Below, one piece after another: positions 1 through 7,376 of a DNA stretch of 64,000 nucleotides. The DNA is from Bacillota bacterium. GTDB lineage: Bacteria; Bacillota; Clostridia; Oscillospirales; Acutalibacteraceae. Both the position numbers and the translations under genes were made by a program. The DNA is taken from contig JAEZCC010000044.1 in the NCBI GenBank assembly GCA_023412715.1, positions 138,024 through 202,023 of the forward strand. Reading direction: 5' to 3'. The stretch's first letter is position 1, and every line of letters begins with the position of its first letter. Below the pieces are notes generated by a model. That model ran no database searches. It saw nothing but the letters and a program-made list of their open reading frames with translations, and was not told the DNA's origin.

Positions 1-870
1 AGGACGGATGAAATCGGATTCATTTCGGCGTTCAGGCGCCGCAATGCGAAAACGCCGATCATCATGCTCGCAGGCTCCGCCGACCGCTCCGTCATGCTGA
101 GCGCGCTGAAGGCCGGCGCGACGGAATTTCTCCAGAAGCCCGTCCGCTATGCGGAGCTGTATCTTCGTTCCTCCAACCTTCTGCATCTGAAGCAGTACCA
201 GAACATGATGGACCGCAGGGCCTCCGCCCTGGAGCAAACAGTGAAAAAAGAGGCGGAAGAAATCGTCGACAGCGAGCGGGAAACCTTGCTGGTGCTGGCG
301 AAAGCGGCGGACCATAAAGACCCCGAAACCGGCATGCATATAATGCGTGTCGCGACATATTCCAGGCTTCTGGCGAAGGCCGCCGAAGCAGGCAACGGTT
401 TCTGCAACCTGATTTATGATTCCTCCCCGCTGCACGACGTGGGAAAAGTCGGCATTCCGGATCGCATCCTTCAGAAAAAGGGACGGCTTACGGAAGAAGA
501 GTTTTGCGTTATGAAAAAGCATACGCTCATCGGATACGACATCCTGAACAACACCCGCAGCAAGTATCTTGTGATGGGAAAATCCATTGCGGTTTCGCAC
601 CATGAACGATTTGACGGCTCCGGGTATCCCTACGGGCTTTCCGGCGAGCGCATCCCGGTAGAAGGAAGAATCGTTGCAGTCGCCGACGTTTTCGACGCCC
701 TGCTTTCGGAACGCTCTTATAAACGCGCATGGAGCGTCGACGGGGCCGTCGGTTATGTCGCCGGTCAGAAGGGACGGCATTTCGACCCCAAAATCGTGGA
801 CGCTTTTCTGAGCCATATCGATTGGTTTGTCAAAGTTTACAGGGAATATCGGGATAGCCCGACCGCGTAG
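1..870 (+). CDS. Response regulator with HD-GYP output domain (5' partial)
   Basis: The frame is open to the window edge, so the N-terminus is missing. The first visible residues are the end of a receiver (REC) domain, including the Ala-Gly-Ala...Lys-Pro segment that follows the conserved lysine strand. A short coiled linker leads into an HD-GYP domain: HDVGKVGIPD, then HHERFDGSGYP and VADVFDALLSERSYK. HD-GYP proteins usually hydrolyse cyclic di-GMP; the HD, HH and GYP signature residues are all present, so an active phosphodiesterase is likely but inferred. A strong terminator follows. The cognate kinase is not in the window. Confidence 0.9.
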   Translation, partial: RTDEIGFISAFRRRNAKTPIIMLAGSADRSVMLSALKAGATEFLQKPVRYAELYLRSSNLLHLKQYQNMMDRRASALEQTVKKEAEEIVDSERETLLVLAKAADHKDPETGMHIMRVATYSRLLAKAAEAGNGFCNLIYDSSPLHDVGKVGIPDRILQKKGRLTEEEFCVMKKHTLIGYDILNNTRSKYLVMGKSIAVSHHERFDGSGYPYGLSGERIPVEGRIVAVADVFDALLSERSYKRAWSVDGAVGYVAGQKGRHFDPKIVDAFLSHIDWFVKVYREYRDSPTA

Positions 871-923
871 CGGGAACGCGCGGCCGGAAAACCGCCGCGC
901 CGCGCGAAGCTGCCGGCAGCCGG

Positions 924-959
924 AAACCGCCTCGGAAACGAGGCGGTTTATTTTTTGTT
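924..959 (+). terminator. Rho-independent terminator after the HD-GYP gene
   Basis: A perfect 10-bp stem (924-933 with 940-949), loop GGAAAC, followed by a T-rich tract (ATTTTTTTG). It separates the HD-GYP gene from the spoIIIA operon. Confidence 0.9.
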
Positions 960-1011
960 CTAATGCGGTGGCTTTGTCCATATGTATGTGGTGAAGGGAG
1001 AGGACAAGGCA

Positions 1012-2031
1012 ATGGTTGTACCAAAAGAAGAAAAATTCGACACCGCAGCGGACGGCGTATGCAAGAAGATTCGGGAACACCTCAAGAACCTTCCGCCGGA
1101 TGTAAAGCGGCAGGCGCAGGAGATCCGGCTCAGGGTCGATAAACCGGTGACGGTGTGCTGCCCGAACGGGATTTTTTTTATCAAGCGCAGGGGCGGCCTG
1201 AACTGCGTGCCTGATTCCGACGATTTGATTGCGGGCCGGGAAGACCTGGACGAGACCTTCCGCATTCTGTGCAGCTATTCCATCTACAGCCATGAAAATG
1301 AAATCCGGTACGGTTACGTCACCATTCAGGGCGGGCACCGGGCCGGCCTCTGCGGAACGGCCGTGCTGCAGAACGGGCAGATTACCGGCATGCGCGACAT
1401 TTCTTCCGTAAACATCCGCGTCGCGCGGGAAATCCAAGGCTGCGCGGACGGAATTCTCGCCCGACTGAAAGAAGACGTCCTGAAAGGCCTGCTGCTTGTC
1501 GGCCCCCCTTCCAGCGGAAAGACTACGATCCTGCGCGACGTGGCGCGGCAGCTTTCCTGCGGAAGCCGGGGAAACATCCGGAAAATCGCGGTTGTTGACG
1601 AGCGGGGGGAAATCGCGGCGACCTACCAGGGCATCCCGCAGAACAACGTCGGCATCTGCTGCGATGTTCTGGACGGCTACCCGAAAGCGGAGGGGATTCT
1701 GCTTGCCGTGCGTTCTCTTTCGCCACAGATCATCATATGCGACGAGCTGGGAACGGAGCGGGAAACTTACGCGGTGGAACAAAGCCTGAACGCCGGGGTC
1801 GGCGTCATTGCCAGCATGCACGCCGGCAGCGCCGCCGAGCTGATGAAACGGCGCCAGGCGGTGGGACTTCTGCAGACGGGCGCTTTCCCGTTCGTGGCGG
1901 TGCTGAGCGGCAGCACGGCGCCGGGGTGCGTCGCAGGTATTTATAAAGCGGGTGATCTGCTTGCTGAAACTGGCGGGAGCGATTCTGCTGATCTGCGCGG
2001 GGTTTCTTGCGGGATATATGGAATCGCGTAG
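1012..2031 (+). CDS. spoIIIAA: Stage III sporulation protein AA, secretion-type ATPase
   Basis: 339 aa. SpoIIIAA is the cytoplasmic ATPase of the SpoIIIA-SpoIIQ channel that connects mother cell and forespore. Walker A GPPSSGKTT lies near residue 165 and a Walker B-like strand QIIICDELG near residue 240, followed by a His/Gly-containing ASMHAG segment typical of type II/IV secretion ATPases. I chose ATG 1012 because GGGAGAGGA lies 8-16 bases upstream; an in-frame ATG at 982 lacks a ribosome site. The 3' end overlaps spoIIIAB by 80 bases, longer than usual, giving a C-terminal tail of about 26 residues of unclear value. First gene of an eight-gene operon. Confidence 0.95.
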   Translation: MVVPKEEKFDTAADGVCKKIREHLKNLPPDVKRQAQEIRLRVDKPVTVCCPNGIFFIKRRGGLNCVPDSDDLIAGREDLDETFRILCSYSIYSHENEIRYGYVTIQGGHRAGLCGTAVLQNGQITGMRDISSVNIRVAREIQGCADGILARLKEDVLKGLLLVGPPSSGKTTILRDVARQLSCGSRGNIRKIAVVDERGEIAATYQGIPQNNVGICCDVLDGYPKAEGILLAVRSLSPQIIICDELGTERETYAVEQSLNAGVGVIASMHAGSAAELMKRRQAVGLLQTGAFPFVAVLSGSTAPGCVAGIYKAGDLLAETGGSDSADLRGVSCGIYGIA

Positions 2032-2458
2032 GCTTTCGGTCAGGGTGGAAAAGCTGGAGGCGTTTCTGTGCTTTCTTTCGGCGGCCAGGGCCGAGATTCG
2101 GTATTCTTCCATCCCGGTCTGGTCGGTCGTACAGAAGCACGGGCAGGGCCTTTCGTTTCTGGGGCTCTGCGCCGAGAAAAGCCTTTCTGGAAACGGCTGG
2201 CAGGAGGCCTGGGAAAGCGCCGTGCGTGAGAAAGCGAAAGACGAGGGATTTTCAAAAAGCGACCTCGAACTTCTGCGCGGGTTCGGCGCGGGTTTCGGGA
2301 CGAGCGACACGGAAGGGCAGCTTGCCCATTTCAGCCTGTATGCCGGGCTGGCGGAAGAAGCGCTGGAAGGCGCGAAACAGGACCGGAACCGTAAATCCAG
2401 GCTCTACCTGATGCTGGGAAGTTTCGGCGGCATCCTTACGGCGCTGCTGCTCTGCTGA
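1952..2458 (+). CDS. spoIIIAB: Stage III sporulation protein AB
   Basis: 168 aa, GTG start. N-terminal hydrophobic helix (residues about 3-20) followed by the MESRRLSVRVEKLEAFL segment typical of SpoIIIAB, which resembles the GspF inner-membrane scaffold of type II secretion. A second hydrophobic stretch (GSFGGILTALLL) sits at the extreme C-terminus, as in the family. The start lies inside the end of spoIIIAA, implying translational coupling. Confidence 0.93.
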   Translation: MICLLKLAGAILLICAGFLAGYMESRRLSVRVEKLEAFLCFLSAARAEIRYSSIPVWSVVQKHGQGLSFLGLCAEKSLSGNGWQEAWESAVREKAKDEGFSKSDLELLRGFGAGFGTSDTEGQLAHFSLYAGLAEEALEGAKQDRNRKSRLYLMLGSFGGILTALLLC

Positions 2459-2476
2459 AAAAACGGAGGAAACAAA

Positions 2477-2671
2477 ATGAATGTGGATTTGATTTTTAAA
2501 ATCGCCGCAATCGGCATCATTGTGGCGGTGCTGAACCAGCTGCTGATCCGGTCGGGGAGGGAAGAGCAGGCCATGATGACCACGCTGGCCGGACTGATTG
2601 TCGTCCTCATGATGCTGATTCAGCAGATAAGCGTCCTTTTTAAAACCATCAAATCCCTGTTCGGCTTATAA
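2477..2671 (+). CDS. spoIIIAC: Stage III sporulation protein AC
   Basis: 64 aa, almost entirely two membrane helices with a short charged loop (RSGREEQ) between them; length and pattern match SpoIIIAC. ACGGAGGAA provides a good ribosome site just upstream. It is a small membrane subunit of the SpoIIIA channel; its exact position in the complex is not known. Confidence 0.93.
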   Translation: MNVDLIFKIAAIGIIVAVLNQLLIRSGREEQAMMTTLAGLIVVLMMLIQQISVLFKTIKSLFGL

Positions 2672-2674
2672 GAC

Positions 2675-3073
2675 ATGATAAACGTCGTGGGAATTGCCGG
2701 CGTCGCGGTCTGTGCCGCCATCATAGCCGCCATGCTGCGGCGGTACCATCAGGAATACGCCGTCATGGTCGGCATCGCGGCCGGCATTGTGATTCTGGTC
2801 GAAATCCTGGCCAATATCGCGCCGGCGGTGCGGCAGATCGGAACGCTTCTGTCGGCTACTGGAATTTCCTCAAGTTACGCCGTTATCCTGCTCAAGACGC
2901 TCGGCGTATGTTTTTTAACGGAGTTCGCGGCGGATGCCTGCCGCGACGCACAGGAAAACGCCCTGGCCGCGAAAGTGGAGCTGGGCGGAAAAATTGCAAT
3001 CGTAGTCCTGGCGCTGCCTCTCTTTGAAAAGATAGCCCAGACAGTGAACGGACTGATTGGCGGTGGATCATGA
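2675..3073 (+). CDS. spoIIIAD: Stage III sporulation protein AD
   Basis: 132 aa membrane protein with about three to four hydrophobic helices, following spoIIIAC by only 3 bases. The N-terminus (GIAGVAVCAAIIAAMLRRYH) and the internal EFAADACRDA motif are typical of SpoIIIAD. Together AC and AD are thought to form part of the integral membrane base of the channel. It overlaps spoIIIAE by 4 bases (ATGA). Confidence 0.93.
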   Translation: MINVVGIAGVAVCAAIIAAMLRRYHQEYAVMVGIAAGIVILVEILANIAPAVRQIGTLLSATGISSSYAVILLKTLGVCFLTEFAADACRDAQENALAAKVELGGKIAIVVLALPLFEKIAQTVNGLIGGGS

Positions 3074-4227
3074 AACAGGTTTCCCTTTTCTTCTTTCTGA
3101 TTGCGCTTCTCCTCCTCTTCCCCGTGTCCGCCGCTGCGGCCCAGCAGACTTCTTCGCAGCAGGACGCGCAGGAATATTACCGCGAACAGTTTCAGAAAAG
3201 CGGGGCCGGCGATCTTCAGGACAGCCTTCCGAAGGATACGCAGAAAATTCTGGACCAGCTTGGCGTGGACGGGTCGAATTGGGACACGATCTCCTCCATC
3301 ACGCCGCAGAATTATTTTCAGAAGATCGCCTCGGTGTTTACCGGGAAACTCCCGACTCCTCTCCGCGTCATCGCGTCCGTCATCGCGGTCATCCTGCTGT
3401 GCGCCCTGATGAACAGCATGAAGCTTTCTTTCGGGGAACAGCCGCTCGGCAACGTTGTCGGCATGGTGGGGACCTTGTGCGTCTGCACCCTTGTGGTGTC
3501 GCCCATTGTCGCCTGCATCTCGGACGCCGCCGACATGCTGAAGGCGGCGTCGGGGTTCCTTCTCGCCTGCGTGCCGGTGCTGGTGGGCATTATGGCCGCC
3601 GCCGGGCAGCCGGTCTCGGCGGGTTCCTACCATATGCTGATGGTGGCGGCGGGGGATGCGGTTTCCATTTTTGCCTCCAATTTTCTGGTCCCCATGATGA
3701 ATATTTTTCTGGCGATTTCCGTCGTTTCGGCCATCTCGCCGAACATCAACCTGGGCGGTCTGTGCTCTGTGCTGAACAAGGCCATCAAGTGGCTGATGGG
3801 GCTTGCCATGACGCTTTTTACCAGCCTTATCACCATGCATTCCATCATCGCCTCCACCGTGGACAGCACCGGGTCCAAAACGGCGAAGTTCATTGTCAGC
3901 AGCTTCGTCCCGGTCGTCGGCAACGCATTGGGCGAGGCGCTTAATACGGTGAACGGCTGCGTCAAGACTCTGAAGTCCGGCGTCGGGGCGTTCGGGCTTC
4001 TTGCCGGGCTGTTTATTTTTCTTCCGGTCATCGCGGAATGCCTGCTCTGGATTTTAACGCTTGCGGTCTGTTCCGGCATCAGCCAGATTTTTGATCTGAA
4101 AGAAATCACCTCATTGCTGAAGGCATCTTCCGACGTCGTTTCCACCATGATGGCCGTGCTGTTGTGCTGTATGACGATTCTCATCGTCTCTACCGTCCTG
4201 ATGATGGTAATAGGGGGCGTCACATGA
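3070..4227 (+). CDS. spoIIIAE: Stage III sporulation protein AE
   Basis: 385 aa. A cleavable-looking signal peptide (residues 1-24, ending near SAAAA) precedes a polar region of about 75 residues, then roughly seven membrane helices including NSMKLSFGEQPLGN and AISVVSAISPNINLGGLC. This is the largest membrane component of the SpoIIIA complex. The start overlaps the stop of spoIIIAD and the stop overlaps the start of spoIIIAF, so the genes are translationally coupled. Confidence 0.94.
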   Translation: MKQVSLFFFLIALLLLFPVSAAAAQQTSSQQDAQEYYREQFQKSGAGDLQDSLPKDTQKILDQLGVDGSNWDTISSITPQNYFQKIASVFTGKLPTPLRVIASVIAVILLCALMNSMKLSFGEQPLGNVVGMVGTLCVCTLVVSPIVACISDAADMLKAASGFLLACVPVLVGIMAAAGQPVSAGSYHMLMVAAGDAVSIFASNFLVPMMNIFLAISVVSAISPNINLGGLCSVLNKAIKWLMGLAMTLFTSLITMHSIIASTVDSTGSKTAKFIVSSFVPVVGNALGEALNTVNGCVKTLKSGVGAFGLLAGLFIFLPVIAECLLWILTLAVCSGISQIFDLKEITSLLKASSDVVSTMMAVLLCCMTILIVSTVLMMVIGGVT

Positions 4228-4700
4228 ACGGGGTGCGCGAGTGGTCAGCGATGATCTGCCTTGCGGGCCTCGTGGCCGCGCTTGTGCAGGGCCTGATACC
4301 GAACGGGTCGATGGAACGGATTGCAAAATTTATTCTGGGGGCCTTTATCATCTGCGTACTGATCGGACCCCTTACCAGCGCGATCCCGAAAATCAGCCTC
4401 GGCATGGGCAGCTCCGCAAGCGCCCAGCGAAACCAGAAGCTGGACTCCGCCCTTGACAGCCAGGCCCGCGGGGCCGCGGAAAAAAGCATTGAGAATCTTG
4501 TGGTGTCCGAGCTGAACCGAATCCAAGTAAAATGCAAAAATGTTCGCGTAGACATGGATACAAACAAGGATGGCAGCATACAAATTACTAAAATCATTGT
4601 GACCCTGGATAAGAAATATGCCGCCGAACAGGCAAAAACATCGGACTGGCTTGAAAAGGAACTGGGAATTCAAACGGAGGTTGTGACGGATGGCAGCTGA
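4224..4700 (+). CDS. spoIIIAF: Stage III sporulation protein AF
   Basis: 158 aa. I placed the start at ATG 4224, which overlaps the spoIIIAE stop; the frame is open further upstream, but that DNA belongs to spoIIIAE. Two N-terminal membrane helices (SAMICLAGLVAALVQGLIP and FILGAFIICVLIGPL) are followed by a soluble domain of about 100 residues, which in the family has a ring-building fold. It overlaps spoIIIAG by 11 bases. Confidence 0.92.
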   Translation: MNGVREWSAMICLAGLVAALVQGLIPNGSMERIAKFILGAFIICVLIGPLTSAIPKISLGMGSSASAQRNQKLDSALDSQARGAAEKSIENLVVSELNRIQVKCKNVRVDMDTNKDGSIQITKIIVTLDKKYAAEQAKTSDWLEKELGIQTEVVTDGS

Positions 4701-5286
4701 ACCGGCTCGAGGGAAAAACACAGGTCTGTTTCAGAAGCTGGCGGAAAACGACAGATACAGAAAAATCATCGTGATTGCCGGGATCGCCGGCATCCTTCTG
4801 ATTCTGCTTTCCGGCAGCCTGAAGAGCTGCGACACCTCCCAGAGCAGCCAGCCGCAGTCGGCTTCTTCCCAAGCGGCCGTCACGGCGGATCAGTATACGA
4901 AAGCTCTTGAAACCGACCTGACGGGCATCATTTCGCAAATCAGCGGCGTGGGAAACGCGAAGGTCCTCGTCACGCTGGATCAGACGGCAAAGTCCGTTTA
5001 TGCGACGGAAGAAAAGCAGTCGCGGCAGCAGACCAGCGAAAAGGCGGACAGTCAGAACGGCAAAAGCGAAGAGGACTACAGCAATGAAACGAACTATCTT
5101 CTGATCAAGAATTCCGACGGCTCCGAGCAGGCGCTCAGGGTAACGGAGATTCAGCCGCTGGTGAAGGGGGTAGTCGTGGTATGCGACGGGGGCGACGACC
5201 CGAAGGTGCAGCAAAGCGTGACCGATGCCGTAACGACGGCGCTCCACATTACATCTGTGCGGGTGTGCGTCATAAAAGCAAAATAA
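4690..5286 (+). CDS. spoIIIAG: Stage III sporulation protein AG
   Basis: 198 aa. One membrane helix (residues about 19-38), then a Ser/Gln-rich linker and a C-terminal ring-building domain (ALETDLTGIISQISGVGNAK, then VKGVVVVCDGGDDPKVQQSV). In Bacillus subtilis SpoIIIAG forms a large ring in the intermembrane space. The gene sits between AF and AH with the usual order preserved. Confidence 0.94.
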   Translation: MAAEPARGKNTGLFQKLAENDRYRKIIVIAGIAGILLILLSGSLKSCDTSQSSQPQSASSQAAVTADQYTKALETDLTGIISQISGVGNAKVLVTLDQTAKSVYATEEKQSRQQTSEKADSQNGKSEEDYSNETNYLLIKNSDGSEQALRVTEIQPLVKGVVVVCDGGDDPKVQQSVTDAVTTALHITSVRVCVIKAK

Positions 5287-5309
5287 TAAAATCAGGGGGA
5301 ATTTAAGTT

Positions 5310-5918
5310 ATGAAAATGGGTAAACGGCAGCTGGTACTTGCGGCGTTGGTTGTCGCGCTGGGCGCAGCCGTCTATTTAAATTTTACGCTGAACGGCGGAA
5401 CGCAGCTTCCGGCGACGCAGGCCGTGGCTTCAGGCAGAGAACTGGGTGAGACGCTGCTTGTCAACGCCTCGGGCAGCGCCATTGTGTCTTCGGGCGGCAA
5501 AGCGGCTTCGGCGGCTTCCGGCTCCAGCTCCGCCGCGGTCAAAACGAATGCGGAAGCCGGCACCCTGACGGACGAGTATTTCAGCCAGGCGAGGCTTGAC
5601 CGCCAGAAGGCGCGCGACGAGGCGACGGAGCTGCTCAAAGAAGTGCTGAACGCCTCGAGTGAAAACGACGCCGCCAAGAAGGAAGCGGTCGACAAAGCCG
5701 CCGCAATCGCCGAAACGATTCAGAAAGAGACCAACATCGAAAATCTGATCAAGGCGAAGGGCTACTCCGACTGCATCGTTTCCATTGAGGACGACGGCTG
5801 CAGCGTGATTGTCAAGACAAAAGCGTCTGAACAGGACGACGCCATCATCATCAACGACATCGTGTCCGGGCAGACCGGCCTTTCTTACGATAAGATCAAG
5901 ATTGTTGAACGGCAGTAG
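5310..5918 (+). CDS. spoIIIAH: Stage III sporulation protein AH
   Basis: 202 aa. An N-terminal membrane anchor (residues 6-25) and a long Ser/Ala-rich linker precede the conserved C-terminal domain starting near DEYFSQARLDRQKARDEA. SpoIIIAH is the mother-cell partner of forespore SpoIIQ in bridging the two membranes during engulfment. GGGGGA upstream supports ATG 5310. Last gene of the spoIIIA operon. spoIIQ itself is not in this window. Confidence 0.95.
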   Translation: MKMGKRQLVLAALVVALGAAVYLNFTLNGGTQLPATQAVASGRELGETLLVNASGSAIVSSGGKAASAASGSSSAAVKTNAEAGTLTDEYFSQARLDRQKARDEATELLKEVLNASSENDAAKKEAVDKAAAIAETIQKETNIENLIKAKGYSDCIVSIEDDGCSVIVKTKASEQDDAIIINDIVSGQTGLSYDKIKIVERQ

Positions 5919-5946
5919 TTGAGTTCCGGGAAATCTGTGGTATAAT
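5919..5946 (+). promoter_or_regulatory. Sigma-A-type promoter of the nusB operon
   Basis: TTGAGT (5919-5924), 16-base spacer, TATAAT (5941-5946). The -35 begins directly after the spoIIIAH stop codon, so nusB can be expressed vegetatively, independently of the sporulation operon. Confidence 0.65.
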
Positions 5947-5988
5947 AATCTGCGTGGAAGTTTGACAATTTATGATTTCAGCGGGCAA

Positions 5989-6018
5989 CCCTCCACAAAT
6001 GTGGAGGGCTTTTATTTT
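5989..6018 (+). terminator. Terminator-like hairpin in the nusB leader
   Basis: A perfect 8-bp stem CCCTCCAC/GTGGAGGG with loop AAAT, followed by CTTTTATTTT. It lies downstream of the promoter at 5919-5946 and upstream of the nusB ribosome site, so it may end spoIIIA transcripts, attenuate nusB, or both. An outer GCGGGC (5981-5986)/GCCCGC (6020-6025) pairing could enclose it. Confidence 0.6.
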
Positions 6019-6043
6019 GGCCCGCAGGACCGCCGGAGGGGAC

Positions 6044-6451
6044 ATGAACAGAAGAAAAGCGCGCGAGCAGGCCTTTGTGCTGATTTTTGAACGAAGCATC
6101 AACCACGACACCACAAGAGAGATTGTAGACGCGGCCGAGACCTCGGAAGACGTGAGGATCGAGGAGTTTGCGGAAAGGGTCGCTTCCGGCGCGGAGGCGA
6201 AGGAACCGGAGATCGACGCCATCATACGGAAATACATCCGGGGCTGGAAGATGGACCGACTGTCGAAGGTGTCTTTGGCGCTGCTTCGGCTGGCGCTTTA
6301 CGAAATGCTGTTCGAGCCGGACATCCCGGTCAGCGTTTCCATCAACGAGGCGGTCAGCCTGGCGAAAAAATACGGTTCTGCGGAGGACGCTCCGTTCGTC
6401 AACGGCGTCCTCGGCTCGGCTGCGGACGAGCTTGGTGATCCCGATGCCTGA
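6044..6451 (+). CDS. nusB: Transcription antitermination factor NusB
   Basis: 135 aa, typical for NusB. N-terminal MNRRKAREQAFVLIFERSI and C-terminal SINEAVSLAKKYGSAEDAPFVNG are hallmark segments. NusB binds boxA RNA with NusE and promotes rRNA antitermination. GGAGGGG 3 bases upstream fixes ATG 6044; the frame is open further upstream but that part spans the leader hairpin. First gene of nusB-tsaD-like-xseA-xseB-ispA. Confidence 0.95.
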   Translation: MNRRKAREQAFVLIFERSINHDTTREIVDAAETSEDVRIEEFAERVASGAEAKEPEIDAIIRKYIRGWKMDRLSKVSLALLRLALYEMLFEPDIPVSVSINEAVSLAKKYGSAEDAPFVNGVLGSAADELGDPDA

Positions 6452-7376
6452 CTGCCTGGGGATTGACACCAGCAACTACACGACATCGGCCGCGCTCCTT
6501 CGCGGCGGTTCCGTCGCGCAGAGCCGGAAACTGCTGCCCGTCAGGCCGGGCCAGCTTGGCCTGCGCCAAAGCGACGCGGTGTTCGAGCACGTCCGTCAAT
6601 TGCCGGAAATCCTGGACGGTCTGCCGTTCGACGGCGCGGAGATTTGTGCCGTCGGCGTTTCGGACCGGCCCAGAAGCGAACCGGGGTCCTACATGCCGTG
6701 CTTTCTCGCGGGAGTGGCCGCCGCCGATGCCGCCGCACACTCGCTTCACGTGCCGCTGTTCCGTTTCTCGCACCAGCAGGGGCACATCGCCGCGGCGCTG
6801 TATTCCATCTCGCGGCCGGATCTGCTGCAGACCCGCTTCCTTGCGTTCCACGTTTCCGGGGGAACGACCGAAGCGGTGCTGGCGCAGCCGGATCCGGAGG
6901 CGATTTTCCGCACCCGCGTTGTGGCCCGCTCGCTTGACCTGAAAGCTGGCCAGGCGATCGACCGGGTCGGCGCCATGCTGGGGCTTCCGTTCCCGGCGGG
7001 GCGGGAACTGGAAAAGCTTGCCCTGCTGTGGGACGGGAAGTTTTCGATACACCCGAGCCTGAAGGGCGCGGACTGCTCGCTTTCGGGGATTGAAAACCAG
7101 TGCCGCGGACTGACGGAGAACGGCGCGCCGAGGGAAGAGGTCGCCGCGTTCGCCCTGCGCGCCGTTCTCGCCGCGCTCGACGGCATGGCGGCGGCACTGC
7201 TCAGGGAATTCGGCCGGCTGCCGATCGTCTTCGCGGGCGGCGTGGCGTCCGACTCCATCCTGCGGGACGCCCTTTCCGAAAAATACGGGGCCCTGTTTGC
7301 CAAGCCGGAATTTTCCGCCGACAACGCCGCAGGCATCGCCGTGCTTGCGGCCGTCAAGAGGGAGGGATTTCCATGA
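6444..7376 (+). CDS. TsaD/Kae1-like paralogue (M22 family protein)
   Basis: 310 aa, overlapping nusB by 8 bases and xseA by 4. The N-terminal CLGIDTSNYTTSAAL and the HVSGGTTEAVL, GQAIDRVGAMLGLPFPAG and FAGGVASDSILRDAL segments follow the ASKHA fold of TsaD. The metal-site motif reads SHQQGH (near residue 109) where TsaD has H-x-x-x-H. True TsaD (tRNA t6A synthesis) is somewhat longer and is normally found near tsaB/rimI, which are absent here. I regard this as a clostridial paralogue of unknown substrate rather than the housekeeping TsaD. Confidence 0.75.
   Translation: MPDCLGIDTSNYTTSAALLRGGSVAQSRKLLPVRPGQLGLRQSDAVFEHVRQLPEILDGLPFDGAEICAVGVSDRPRSEPGSYMPCFLAGVAAADAAAHSLHVPLFRFSHQQGHIAAALYSISRPDLLQTRFLAFHVSGGTTEAVLAQPDPEAIFRTRVVARSLDLKAGQAIDRVGAMLGLPFPAGRELEKLALLWDGKFSIHPSLKGADCSLSGIENQCRGLTENGAPREEVAAFALRAVLAALDGMAAALLREFGRLPIVFAGGVASDSILRDALSEKYGALFAKPEFSADNAAGIAVLAAVKREGFP

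Noticed and set aside
979..987. CATATGTAT as a sigma-E -10 for spoIIIAA
   Set aside because: Only a partial match with no convincing -35 at the right distance, and it would leave almost no leader before the ribosome site.
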